Origin: Haloarcula halophila
GTDB taxonomy: Archaea; Halobacteriota; Halobacteria; Halobacteriales; Haloarculaceae
Direction: 5' to 3'
Assembly (NCBI RefSeq): GCF_029278565.1
Contig: NZ_CP119559.1
Location: 1,178,001 to 1,242,000 of the forward strand
Length of the DNA: 64,000 nucleotides
In this document: positions 1 to 8,507 of the stretch, one piece after another
Layout: every line of letters starts with the position of its first letter
Numbering within the stretch: the first letter of the stretch is position 1
Position numbers and translations under genes: made by a program
The notes under the pieces: model-generated
What the model was told of the DNA's origin: nothing
Seen by the model: only the letters and a program-made list of their open reading frames with translations
Databases searched by the model: none

Positions 1-168
1 ACGTTGCAGTCCGGAGAGCTCCGTCCGCACACCGGGGCAACAGATCTCGCGTGGGGTGCAGAGTACGACAACCAGACCGCCTCGACTGCGACGCGAGTTA
101 TCAGCCTCAACAACGACACAAACGACGTCTGTGACCCGATCTGTTGGTTGGTGGTGCGCGCATGGTGA
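1..168 (+). CDS. 3' end of a secreted pilin-like protein (DUF7287-like position)
   Basis: An open frame runs from the first base to a TGA at 166-168; the 5' part lies outside the window. The 55 visible residues are polar and end in CDPICWLVVRAW, a hydrophobic tail followed by Trp, much like the end of the next protein (EVRLIVW). Two cysteines occur four residues apart near the C terminus. The stop overlaps the ATG of the next gene (ATG at 162), so it is the upstream member of the same operon. In other haloarchaea, as I recall, a DUF7287 protein precedes the DUF7288 gene; only the position and tail support that here. Confidence 0.6.
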   Translation, partial: TLQSGELRPHTGATDLAWGAEYDNQTASTATRVISLNNDTNDVCDPICWLVVRAW

Positions 169-764
169 GTGGCTCCCGTGGCCAGGCGTACACGCTCGAA
201 GGCGTCTTGGCGGCGATCCTCGTGATCTCGGCGACGGTGTTCGGGATCACTTCGATCGACACGCGTGCCTGGGAAGACGGAACGAGAGAGGAAACCCGTC
301 GGCTCGAAGCCCGGGCCGACGACCTATTGACTGTCAGCAAGAACACTGGCGCACTGGAAAACGCCGTGCTCTGCTACAATTCGGGCCGATCGCGCATCAA
401 CGGCAACAATTCGAGCAACCCGGCGGAGTTCGAGGAGATGCTCAACCTGACCTTCGACTCCCGGGGGAACCAGTACAACATATACTTCAACTACCTCAAC
501 GAGACCGGTGAGGAACGCGTCACGGAACTCGTCTCCGAGAACTCGCCCGCGAGTGCGAACCGCCCGTCGACAGGTGCCGCCACCGTGACACGGACCGTCG
601 CGATAACCGACGACATGCGGGTCCGGACCAACAATGCGTCGAAATCGAACGCCTGTGGGAACGAGGGACCGAGTGTAGAGTCGATATCGAGTTTCTACAT
701 CCCCGATGCCGATGACAAGACACAACTGTACAATCTGGTGGAGGTGCGACTGATCGTATGGTGA
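162..764 (+). CDS. Pilin-like secreted protein, DUF7288-like
   Basis: 200 residues. The N terminus carries RGQAYTLEGVL at residues 6-16 followed by a single hydrophobic helix to about residue 32. This resembles a class III (type IV pilin) signal: a basic/Gly site followed by a Thr-Leu-Glu and a hydrophobic stem. The rest is a polar outer domain with several N-x-S/T sequons and only two cysteines (LCY and ACG). I chose the ATG at 162 rather than an upstream TTG at 144 because 162 overlaps the preceding stop and sits directly before the signal. The family label DUF7288 is from memory. Function is unknown; it is probably a minor pilin or pseudopilin. Confidence 0.72.
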   Translation: MVSGSRGQAYTLEGVLAAILVISATVFGITSIDTRAWEDGTREETRRLEARADDLLTVSKNTGALENAVLCYNSGRSRINGNNSSNPAEFEEMLNLTFDSRGNQYNIYFNYLNETGEERVTELVSENSPASANRPSTGAATVTRTVAITDDMRVRTNNASKSNACGNEGPSVESISSFYIPDADDKTQLYNLVEVRLIVW

Positions 765-1678
765 GCGCTGCCGATTCCCGTGGCCAGTTGCTGCTCGTCG
801 GCGGGATCGCGATCGCGATCGTGTTCCTGCTGTCGATCATTCTCACCAACAGCCTCGTCGTGACCTCGTATACGGCGACCCCCGAGAGCGCCGACCGGAT
901 CGAAGAAGTCGAGGACCGCGAAACGGCCGTTCAGCAAGACCTCACGACCATCGCGACGGCAGTCCGCAGCAACACGACGTTCTCGGACTACAACTCCTCG
1001 CTCAACGCGTCGCTGCGGAACTACACGCGGTATCGAACGCGGGTCAGCGGCTCACAGTCGGGTGTGTACATCAATGCGACGTTGAACAGGACGGCGTCAG
1101 AGGGGAACATCACGAGCCAAACGGGTTCGAGCCCAACCAACTTTCAACGACCAGATCCAAGCGGACCTGGTCCAGGTTATGACTGGACAATAGCCAACGA
1201 CGTAGATCAAATAGTGCTGTTCAATCTCACACTATCCAATGTTATCGGTGGGCCATCGAATACGTTCACTATTGAAGTAACTGGTCAAGGTGGGAGCGGG
1301 AGTAGTTGGAGACTTGAAGCCGTACCATCCGGAGGGGATATTCGGATCGATACCACTACGGGAACAGATGTCTGCCCTTCGGGAACCAGCGATCCAGAGT
1401 TGAATCTGATTGCCGGCACCTGTAAAGGATCTAGTGGTCCTCCGGAGAATTTCACTACGTTTGAAGACACTTTGGATAAACCGTACAATATCGAGATTAG
1501 GAACGGAAACAAAGTCAATGATGGTAAGTACTGGTACGGTTCTACAGGTGAATTCCCGAGCACCAGTTACAATTCGGGCGATTACTCACCGTATCCAATC
1601 ACTCCCGCCGTCGATCTCACCTACACCGGCCCACAGACCGGCTACAACCGCACCATCATGCTGGAGAACAGCACATGA
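758..1678 (+). CDS. Pilin-like secreted protein, DUF7261-like, with a low-GC insert
   Basis: 306 residues, starting at an ATG that overlaps the previous TGA. N-terminal RGQLLLVGG (residues 8-16) leads into a hydrophobic segment to about residue 32, then a polar ectodomain rich in N-x-S/T sequons. There are two cysteines (DVCPSG and GTCKGS). Roughly from base 1130 to 1600 the codon use changes: many A/T third positions, against G/C in the gene's start and end and in all neighbours. This segment encodes the distal domain and looks like a replaced or fast-evolving block. The family label is from memory; the role is probably as a surface-filament component. Confidence 0.72.
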   Translation: MVSAADSRGQLLLVGGIAIAIVFLLSIILTNSLVVTSYTATPESADRIEEVEDRETAVQQDLTTIATAVRSNTTFSDYNSSLNASLRNYTRYRTRVSGSQSGVYINATLNRTASEGNITSQTGSSPTNFQRPDPSGPGPGYDWTIANDVDQIVLFNLTLSNVIGGPSNTFTIEVTGQGGSGSSWRLEAVPSGGDIRIDTTTGTDVCPSGTSDPELNLIAGTCKGSSGPPENFTTFEDTLDKPYNIEIRNGNKVNDGKYWYGSTGEFPSTSYNSGDYSPYPITPAVDLTYTGPQTGYNRTIMLENST

Positions 1679-2139
1679 TTGGGTCGTTGTTCGCCGACAC
1701 ACGCGGTGTCTCGCCGGCGGTTACACAGGCGTTGACCATCGGCATCTCGACGCTCCTGGTCACCGGTCTGTTGATCGCCGGTGGGTCGCTGATCGAGGGA
1801 CAGACCGAAAACGTCGCCCGCGAGGGCCTGATCGACATCGGTTCGGGTGTCGCAACCGATCTGGTCCGACTCGACCAGTTCAACACGTCGACGCTGAACT
1901 CCGACATCGAGTTCCGGTCGCGCTATCCCGAGCGCGTCGCCGGCGAGCAGTACCGGATCTCGCTCGTTCCGACGAGCAGCCAGACCAGAATCTACGTCAA
2001 CTCGACCGTGGAAGATTACTCGACGGTCGTCCGGTTCGAGAACCAGAGCCGTATCTGTTCGGGGACCGCCGACGGCGGCGCGGTCACGGTCCGGTTCAAC
2101 ACGTCGAGTAGCGCACAGTGCATGGAGATCAGAGACTGA
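1675..2139 (+). CDS. Pilin-like secreted protein, DUF7266-like
   Basis: 154 residues. The start ATG overlaps the preceding stop (ATGA). RGVSPAVTQALTIGI at residues 10-24 opens a hydrophobic stem to about residue 38; RGVSP is the motif seen at haloarchaeal pilin cleavage sites. After the stem come a short helix (residues 44-65) and a beta-rich head with two cysteines (RICSG and QCMEI), probably disulfide-linked outside the cell. Size and layout fit a minor pilin. Translational coupling to both neighbours suggests fixed stoichiometry. Exact family name uncertain. Confidence 0.7.
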   Translation: MIGSLFADTRGVSPAVTQALTIGISTLLVTGLLIAGGSLIEGQTENVAREGLIDIGSGVATDLVRLDQFNTSTLNSDIEFRSRYPERVAGEQYRISLVPTSSQTRIYVNSTVEDYSTVVRFENQSRICSGTADGGAVTVRFNTSSSAQCMEIRD

Positions 2140-2903
2140 TGATATCGAGATACGCTCCCGATGGGACCGGTCGCGCAGTGTCGGATCTAGTCGCGTTCAC
2201 ACTCGTCTTTAGCATCATCATCAGCTCGATCGGTTTTCTCACAGTCGGCGGGTTCACGGCGCTCGAAGGCGTCAGAGACGGCGCCGAAACGAACACTGCG
2301 GAAGCGACGATGGTCGGCTACGCGGAGACGCTATCCGACCACAGAAACGAGCGTGCGCCGCGGCGTGAGACGACGATCAAACTCCAGGGCCATTCACTCG
2401 CCCGCCAGCCGTCATCCTTTGTCGTCAACGTATCGGCCGTCCCAGGAAACGAGACGGTCTCGACAGGGGCACTCGTCAGGACGACCAGTAGCGACACGGA
2501 GTTAGTGTACACAAGCGGTGCGGTGTTCCGTGTCGAAGACAACGGTGGCGTCCGGGTCGTTCGCGCGCCACCGTTCCGTTGTGATGCCAACGGCGCTCAT
2601 CTGTCGTTCGTACAGGTGATCGGCGATCTCAACCAGTCCTCCTCCGGTCGGGTGACACTCCGGAGTCAACTCCAGGACCGGTCGCTGTACTTCCCGAATC
2701 AAACGTCCGCATCCGCTGCGACAGACAACGGGACTGTCAGCGTCAACGTCAGCGGGACCGAGTATACGGACGCATGGAAACGGACGTTCGACCGCGATCT
2801 TGGCTGGACCGCTGTCAGTGGAACCGGCGGGACGTACGAATGTTCGGGAATCGAACAGGCCGTCGTCGAGAACACGTCGATCGATATCCAAGCGGTCTCC
2901 TGA
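2139..2903 (+). CDS. Pilin-like secreted protein, DUF7289-like
   Basis: 254 residues when started at the ATG at 2139, which overlaps the previous stop as TGATG; an in-frame ATG at 2118 lies inside the previous gene and is less likely. GRAVSDLVAFTLVFSI (residues 11-26) is a pilin-type signal and stem, followed by EGVRDGAETNTAEATM, a helix typical of this family, and a beta-rich ectodomain with two cysteines (FRCDAN and YECSG). Last gene of the left-end operon. It resembles the N-terminal part of the giant convergent protein at 3242-7045, which also has a pilin stem followed by a short helix. Confidence 0.7.
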   Translation: MISRYAPDGTGRAVSDLVAFTLVFSIIISSIGFLTVGGFTALEGVRDGAETNTAEATMVGYAETLSDHRNERAPRRETTIKLQGHSLARQPSSFVVNVSAVPGNETVSTGALVRTTSSDTELVYTSGAVFRVEDNGGVRVVRAPPFRCDANGAHLSFVQVIGDLNQSSSGRVTLRSQLQDRSLYFPNQTSASAATDNGTVSVNVSGTEYTDAWKRTFDRDLGWTAVSGTGGTYECSGIEQAVVENTSIDIQAVS

Positions 2904-3241
2904 CCGCCACACGGGACGTGGGTAGAGTCGGACACGGGTTTCAGTGACCCAGTCGAGTTGTAACTGCAGTCGCTTCGTACCGAGTAAGCGACGATCGGTC
3001 CGATACGATCAGTCGATCGGTGGTGCTTCTACTCCAGCCGTCGATTCGCTGCTTCGAACGACGACGCCCGGACTACTCCCCACGGAGTTCTCACTCGCGG
3101 TGGGTCATCCCCGACACCGGTAGCGGAGCCTATCTGTCAATCTATGTTGTGAAAGAGCGAGACTGTGCTTGCAATCGGCGCGGACTCGGTATGCTATGCG
3201 ACGAATAGCAGTGCAAAACTAAAACGACGAACGACGGATGA
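2904..3241. other. Non-coding gap between convergent genes
   Basis: 338 bases between two converging stop codons. I see no supported gene here: short frames exist but lack an archaeal promoter and haloarchaeal codon use. The stretch 2985-3022 has repeated GATCGG/CGATCGGT words that could pair weakly. Base composition from about 3120 to 3240 is lower in GC than the coding regions. It most likely holds the two transcription terminators. Confidence 0.5.
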
Positions 3242-6200
3242 CTACGGCGCGGTCACGTTGATGACTTCGGAGTCGACGTTGACCGGCGAGTCCTCACGCG
3301 TACTGACGCCGTCGGGGACTTTCTGGAGGAACAGCTCGCCACGCACAGTGGTGTTCTCGCCACTCTCTGCGCTCTGCGTGTCGTTGTAGACCCGTATCTC
3401 GTAGTCGTAGGTGTTCCCTGTCGAGAGTGAACTGACGTCGAAGCCGTATTGTGTCGGTTGGGTTGCACCGGTGTACACCGTCTCGGTCTTCGAACTGTCG
3501 ACGACCGTCGTCCCGTCGTCCTTCGAGATCCGGAGACGGACCTCTCGCTCGTCGGAGACTCGACCGACGTTTTCGACACCGACGTTCATCCGCGAGATAC
3601 GTCCGCGGCGGACGATCTGGGTTCCGGGCGTGTAATCTTTCGTCCCGATGTTGATGTTTGCCGGTTCGACATCCGACTGGCCGAGCTCGATGGACTGGTT
3701 CCCGCTCGTCGTGTTGGGCGTCGTCACGTAGTAGCTGTAGTTCCCTTCACGGCCCGGAGTTGCGGTGATCTCGAAGGTGAGTCCTGTGCTGGTACCCGCC
3801 GAGATCGTCCGCGTCTTCGTCACGGAGTAGCTGTTTCCGGTGTCGGTGTTCTCGTAGACCAACGTCAGGTCCATGTTGGTCCCGTCTCTGGACCCGATGT
3901 TGTCGATCTGTGTGCTGATAACCGGGTTACTGTCGTCGATATCGTCGGTGCCGTTGTTGATTTCGGCGACTGCCGGCCCCTCCATCTTTGTCACCTGATA
4001 GTACGGGCCGCCGGCGCTCCCGATCCGTAGCTGCTGGGCCTGTGAATCGTCGGTCACTCCGTCGCTTCCCCGTGCCTCCACTTCCCAGTTGTACGTCCCG
4101 GGGCCGTAGCTCGCCGTCGGCAGGGTGATCGTAACGTCCGTCTCCTCGCCGGGATCGAGTACGCCCGTGGTTTCCGGACTCTGTGGTGAACCGTCAAACG
4201 CCGGATGGATACTGGCCTGTCCGGCCTTCTCACCGGTGTTGTTGATCGTCACGTCGACGCTGGTGTCTCCCGAACCGCTGCTGACCCGTGCCGGTGCGTC
4301 CACGTCGGTGATGTTGAACGTCGCAGGTTGGACGTTCTCACGCTCTGTACTTACGATCTTCAGCGACACGACGGCGTCGTTGTAGTCCGGGTCGTTCGGT
4401 TGATCGGCGTTTTCGGGCAGCGCGTTCCGCTCCGATAGCTCGTACATGAAGATGTACTGATCTTCGGCGAGCTGGAGGTTCCCGTCTTCGTCGATGCTCG
4501 CGTTGACCGTATCGAGCATGTCGTCCAGGCCGAGTTGGAACGCACTCGCTTGTCCGAGTGCTGGCGGTTTGTCGCCGTTGCCCAGGATAATAACGTTGCT
4601 CGAACTCTTCGTGTTCGTGATATCGATCCGTTCACCTCCCCAGTCGGAACAGGTGTACGCGTCCAGTTCGTATTCGGTCCCCTGGAAGGTCCGATAGTGG
4701 TTGTACCCGTCGTCTCTGTAGTCCCGACAATAGTATGACGTTCCCCAGACGGAGAGCTTCGACCCGGCGGTGACGTTCATCTCTTTGACGTACGGATTAT
4801 CGATGGTCTCCCGATACATCCGCTGCTCTGCATGCGGGTGGTTGATGTTGCCACCGTATTCGCCGGTCCAGAGCGGGGAAATGTCTGTTGTCGTCTCGTT
4901 CTCGACGTATGTCCGGACTGTTGTCGGCGCAGCGATCTCGTATCTGCCGTAGTAGTCCGTACCGTTGCCCTCAAGTTCCGAACCGCCGGCGACGATCTCG
5001 ATTCGCGCGTCTTTCGTAAATTCGAGGAACTCGCTTCCGTCGCTGTCTTCACCTTCTTCGACACCGGACCCTTCCGCTCTGACCTCCAGAATCTGACTCA
5101 ACGAGCCGTTCTCGGTCTCGGCTTCGATCGTGTTCTGGCCCATGTCGAAATCAGCCGAGTTGTTCTCGACAGTCGTCGTGAACGTCTTTGTCTTCTCCTG
5201 GCCGGGGTTCAGCGTCACGTCCCACTCTTCGAGGTCGGAGTTCGTCTCCTGATTCTCGAGGTCGAGTGTCTGTTCGTCGCTGATTCCGCCGCTGTTCGTT
5301 ACGGTGACACCGATCGTGACATCGTTGGTCTCCCTGACGCTGCTGGGATCGATCTCCAGACGGTTGATGACGAAATTCGGCGCCGCGTTCCCGGCTTTGA
5401 CGTAGAACGTGCTCCGCTGGGTCTGGTTCGGCGTCGTCAGGGTCACGCTGTAGGTGCCGGTGTTCGAGAACGTATGCGTGACCGATCGGGTCGCCGTATC
5501 GGTGTTTGCCAGCGTCTCGGTCCCGTTGGTGCTGGCGACGACTGTCCCGGTGTCCTCGTTCTTGACCGTCGCGTTGACGTAGCCGGTCAACGTCTGGTTG
5601 CCGACGTTCTCGACGGTCGCCGAGAACGTCTCCGTATCGCCCCGCGTTGGCGTGTTGTAGCTCAGGCTGTTGATCTCAAAGCGACCGGGGGGTCCGACGA
5701 CGAACGGGACCTGCATCGAGTCACTGCCGACAGTGAAGTTCAGTTGATGCTTCCCCTCGCGATTGATCGGCAGGGCGTCGCTGATATCCTGGCTGACGTT
5801 CTCGCCGGGATGGACCGTCGCACTCCAGGTGGTGTTGGGTTGGCCAGTGACGTTGAGTCCGATCGTCGCCGTCTTGGTCATGCCGCCGGTGTTGCTGACC
5901 CAGACGTGGCCGTCAGTCGTGTTCCCGACGGTCGTCCCGGTCGAGATATTTTCCGCGGAGAACCCGACGTTCGGAGTGGCCGATGGACTGTTGAACTGGA
6001 CTTTCGTCGTCGAGTTATCGTCGGCCGCGACCGTGACGTTACGCGGTCTCGGGGGGCTCCCGGAGACGATATCACTGTCGTCGAGCGTGAAGGTGACCGT
6101 CTTGCTGGCCTTTCCTGCGAGAGTCACGTCCTTGGAAGTATCGACCGTCCCGTTGTCGTAGACGAACCTGACCTCCTTCGTCGCATCCAGTCCGCCAACG

Positions 6201-7045
6201 TTCGTGATTTCGGCACTGACCTCGTAGTCTGACCCCGGACCCGGTGTCACGGTGACGTTTTTCGCCCGGAATTCGGGATCGGACACGTCACCAAGCTGGA
6301 ACGTGATCGTAACGTTGTCGTGGGGTTCGGCGGGCATTCCGCCTTCGGCGCTCACGTTCACGCGCTTGTCGTCGTAGTTGTTCCGGGCCCAGTCCGCCCA
6401 TGCGCGTGCGAACGTGCTGTTGCTTATTTTCAGCGATGCGTTGTCGACCGTCGTCGGCGAGCAAGCGCCGCTGCCGTACAGTTCGCGGCTGATGTTACGT
6501 TGCTCGTTGACTTCCTTCGTAACGTTCGAAGTCGCTTTCAGCGTTCCGCTGGAGGTGAGGTCCCCGGTGACGTTCGTGAACGAAACCGAGAGCGAGCCGT
6601 TGTCGTAGTTCAGGTCCGGCGGCGCACTCATCACCGCACCAGCTTCGGTCATCTTCCAGACACCACCCGCCTCGTACGCAGTAACAGTGTCTTTCCCGTC
6701 GTGTCTGATCGTTCCCATCTGCCGGGGGCCTGCCATGCAGTTAGCGTCCCCGTTTAGCGTCAGACTGTAGGTCGCGTTCCGGTTGATAGAGACGTCTTTG
6801 TCGACCTCGTCGCTGATCTCGAACGTCTGTCCATCCTCGTCGGACTGTTGGAAGACACTGTCGACTTTCAGCATCGTCTCCTCTGAGATCTCCTCGTTCG
6901 AGTCGGCATTTAGGTCCTCCACAACGGCAGACCCAGCCAGGAGAACGACAGCGATACCCACCATAGTGATACCGATGAGAAGTACCGCCGCCACGACAGT
7001 CGACATCCCACGCTTATCGATCGCGTTACTCCCCTCTAAAGTCAT
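3242..7045 (-). CDS. Giant pilin-headed surface protein with CARDB-like repeats
   Basis: 1267 residues. Residues 11-40 (KRGMSTVVAAVLLIGITM and on) look like an archaeal pilin signal with a Gly-13/Met-14 cleavage site and hydrophobic stem. Residues 44-60 are an acidic helix. The rest is extracellular: a head with two cysteines (ANCMAG and GACSPT), several tandem beta domains with NVG/NTGG and TVTF-type strands that match CARDB repeats, a central region with two more cysteines (YYCRDY, YTCSDW), then further CARDB-like repeats to the end. There are exactly four cysteines and dozens of N-x-S/T sequons. A leaderless promoter precedes it. It could be an adhesin tip or very large minor pilin. The link to the convergent pilin operon is inferred from position. 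Confidence 0.72.
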   Translation of the reverse strand: MTLEGSNAIDKRGMSTVVAAVLLIGITMVGIAVVLLAGSAVVEDLNADSNEEISEETMLKVDSVFQQSDEDGQTFEISDEVDKDVSINRNATYSLTLNGDANCMAGPRQMGTIRHDGKDTVTAYEAGGVWKMTEAGAVMSAPPDLNYDNGSLSVSFTNVTGDLTSSGTLKATSNVTKEVNEQRNISRELYGSGACSPTTVDNASLKISNSTFARAWADWARNNYDDKRVNVSAEGGMPAEPHDNVTITFQLGDVSDPEFRAKNVTVTPGPGSDYEVSAEITNVGGLDATKEVRFVYDNGTVDTSKDVTLAGKASKTVTFTLDDSDIVSGSPPRPRNVTVAADDNSTTKVQFNSPSATPNVGFSAENISTGTTVGNTTDGHVWVSNTGGMTKTATIGLNVTGQPNTTWSATVHPGENVSQDISDALPINREGKHQLNFTVGSDSMQVPFVVGPPGRFEINSLSYNTPTRGDTETFSATVENVGNQTLTGYVNATVKNEDTGTVVASTNGTETLANTDTATRSVTHTFSNTGTYSVTLTTPNQTQRSTFYVKAGNAAPNFVINRLEIDPSSVRETNDVTIGVTVTNSGGISDEQTLDLENQETNSDLEEWDVTLNPGQEKTKTFTTTVENNSADFDMGQNTIEAETENGSLSQILEVRAEGSGVEEGEDSDGSEFLEFTKDARIEIVAGGSELEGNGTDYYGRYEIAAPTTVRTYVENETTTDISPLWTGEYGGNINHPHAEQRMYRETIDNPYVKEMNVTAGSKLSVWGTSYYCRDYRDDGYNHYRTFQGTEYELDAYTCSDWGGERIDITNTKSSSNVIILGNGDKPPALGQASAFQLGLDDMLDTVNASIDEDGNLQLAEDQYIFMYELSERNALPENADQPNDPDYNDAVVSLKIVSTERENVQPATFNITDVDAPARVSSGSGDTSVDVTINNTGEKAGQASIHPAFDGSPQSPETTGVLDPGEETDVTITLPTASYGPGTYNWEVEARGSDGVTDDSQAQQLRIGSAGGPYYQVTKMEGPAVAEINNGTDDIDDSNPVISTQIDNIGSRDGTNMDLTLVYENTDTGNSYSVTKTRTISAGTSTGLTFEITATPGREGNYSYYVTTPNTTSGNQSIELGQSDVEPANINIGTKDYTPGTQIVRRGRISRMNVGVENVGRVSDEREVRLRISKDDGTTVVDSSKTETVYTGATQPTQYGFDVSSLSTGNTYDYEIRVYNDTQSAESGENTTVRGELFLQKVPDGVSTREDSPVNVDSEVINVTAP

Positions 7046-7065
7046 TAGCTAAGCCTTACTGGGTG

Positions 7066-7083
7066 ACAAGTAAAAGGTTTCGA
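7066..7083 (-). promoter_or_regulatory. BRE/TATA promoter of the giant surface-protein gene
   Basis: On the minus strand this reads as CGAAACCTTTTACTTG, a purine-rich BRE-like run followed by a TATA-like box centred about 28 nt before the ATG at 7045. That spacing predicts a transcript beginning at or next to the start codon (leaderless), the usual haloarchaeal arrangement. The surrounding 50 bases are the most AT-rich of this stretch. Confidence 0.6.
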
Positions 7084-7228
7084 TTAGTTTATCTAACTTC
7101 GCTGATGTTTACGAGGCCCATCCGATCTATCCCCGACCGAGACAGGTTGATCGGAGCCGGGCGAGCGTAGGGAGGAAAGTACGTACGGAGGTGCCGGTAT
7201 TTAACCGCCAGCCCCGACAGACACGGTC

Positions 7229-7897
7229 ATGGACGAGAATCCACTACCCGAGGTCACGGAACGGTTCGCGCGGGCGCTGGCACCCGAGCCCGACGAGGTG
7301 ATCGCCGAGATGGACGCGAAGGCCGACCGGGAGGGGTTCCCGACGGTCGGACCGGCGGTCGGCGGCTGGCTGCGACTGCTCGCGCGACTGGTCGATGCCA
7401 CACGGGTCTTCGAGTTCGGCTCGGGCTTTGGCTACTCGGCGTACTGGATAGCGCCAGCGATCCCCGGCGATGGGGAGATCGTCCTGACAGAGATCGACGC
7501 CGACGAACTCGACGAAGCTCGTGGCTTCCTCGATCGGGGTGGGTTCACCGACCGCGCCGTCTTCGAACACGGCGACGCCATCGAGACCATCGAGGAGTAC
7601 GCCGGCCCTTTCGACGTCGTCCTGATCGACAACGAGAAACACCGGTACACGGAGGCCTTCGAGGCCGTCCGCGAGACGGTCCCCGTCGGTGGCGTCGTCG
7701 TCGCGGACAACGCTATCGAGGCCGGCCCGCTCGATTTCGAAGCCGTGCGTGCCCTGCTGGCCGGCGAGGACGTCGCCGCCAACGAACCGAGCCGCGGGAT
7801 CGCCGGCTACCTCGAACGGGTCCGGGACGACCCCGACTTCGAGACGGGACTGCTCCCGCTGGGTGAAGGCGTCGCCGTCAGCGTCCGCGTGGGCTGA
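7229..7897 (+). CDS. O-methyltransferase (SAM-dependent, class I)
   Basis: 222 residues. Motif I is clear at 61-73 (FEFGSGFGYSAYW), an acidic end of strand 2 follows (LTEID, about 86-90), and VLIDNEKHRY (131-140) matches the metal/substrate region of the catechol and caffeoyl-CoA O-methyltransferase family, in which D-x-x-K-x-x-Y is conserved. The substrate cannot be read from the sequence; small phenolic or catechol-like compounds are typical. Single-gene unit: the divergent neighbour starts 183 bases away and the next gene has its own promoter. Confidence 0.85.
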   Translation: MDENPLPEVTERFARALAPEPDEVIAEMDAKADREGFPTVGPAVGGWLRLLARLVDATRVFEFGSGFGYSAYWIAPAIPGDGEIVLTEIDADELDEARGFLDRGGFTDRAVFEHGDAIETIEEYAGPFDVVLIDNEKHRYTEAFEAVRETVPVGGVVVADNAIEAGPLDFEAVRALLAGEDVAANEPSRGIAGYLERVRDDPDFETGLLPLGEGVAVSVRVG

Positions 7898-8031
7898 TTG
7901 GGACCGGCGTCCCGGTGGCCCGGAGCGCACCGGCCCGGGTCGGCGCTATCCGAGGGACCGTCACAGCGGTGCCGCCGAGGGGGACCGACCCAAAGAGTGA
8001 TGCCAAATAGTGATATATGTTTACATTAGTC

Positions 8032-8424
8032 ATGGCAACGACCGACAGTGGAACGGCAGCCAGGGAGAGCGGGATCGACCGGGCGATAATCGAGCGCGCC
8101 GCCGACGCCGTCGGGCTCCCAGTCGGCGAACTCTGTGACGCGCTCGTGGTGTTACACGCCGAACTCATCGGTCGGCACTCGGAGTTCGAGCGCCCTCGCG
8201 ACTACGTCACTGTCGACGGGACCCGGGCCTACCGCGTCCCGGAGTCACGCTTCGAGTCGTTGCTCGATTCGTTTCGCTTCGACCCGGCGGAACGGGCAGC
8301 CATCGAGTACGCACACACCGAACAGGCGAAACTCCTGTTTGCGAGCGCGGTCCGGGGCGACGACAACTTCGACAGGGACGAGGTCGGCGTCGTCGTCGGC
8401 ATCGACACCGCAGAGCAGTTCTAG
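8032..8424 (+). CDS. Conserved-looking acidic protein of unknown function
   Basis: 130 residues from the ATG at 8032; an ATG at 8017 would add five residues but falls where the transcript should begin, given an AT-rich TATA-like box near 8005-8015. The protein is soluble, mainly helical, with IERAADAVGLP near the N terminus and AAIEYAHTEQAKLLFASAV near the C terminus, ending VGVVVGIDTAEQF. No membrane segment, cysteine or metal motif is visible. I recognise no characterised family. It stands alone between an O-methyltransferase and cheC, each with its own promoter. Confidence 0.7.
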   Translation: MATTDSGTAARESGIDRAIIERAADAVGLPVGELCDALVVLHAELIGRHSEFERPRDYVTVDGTRAYRVPESRFESLLDSFRFDPAERAAIEYAHTEQAKLLFASAVRGDDNFDRDEVGVVVGIDTAEQF

Positions 8425-8507
8425 ACGTCCCATTCTCGCCTGCGAAAATCGGGGTGCATAGCTTATGTGGCAGGGCCAGCAAGTGGGTGCCAGTAGCTGT
8501 CCCAGTC

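Noticed and set aside
144-161. Upstream TTG start for the first complete pilin-like gene
   Set aside because: The ATG at 162 overlaps the previous stop and lies right before the pilin signal; the extra residues have no similarity to relatives.
2985-3030. GATCGG/CGATCGG words in the non-coding gap
   Set aside because: The pairing is weak and short and such words are common in GC-rich haloarchaeal DNA; I cannot call it an operator or terminator.
4832-6232. 466-residue plus-strand open frame opposite the giant surface protein
   Set aside because: Low-complexity Arg/Val/Asp composition, no start context, fully inside a gene with clear signal and repeats.
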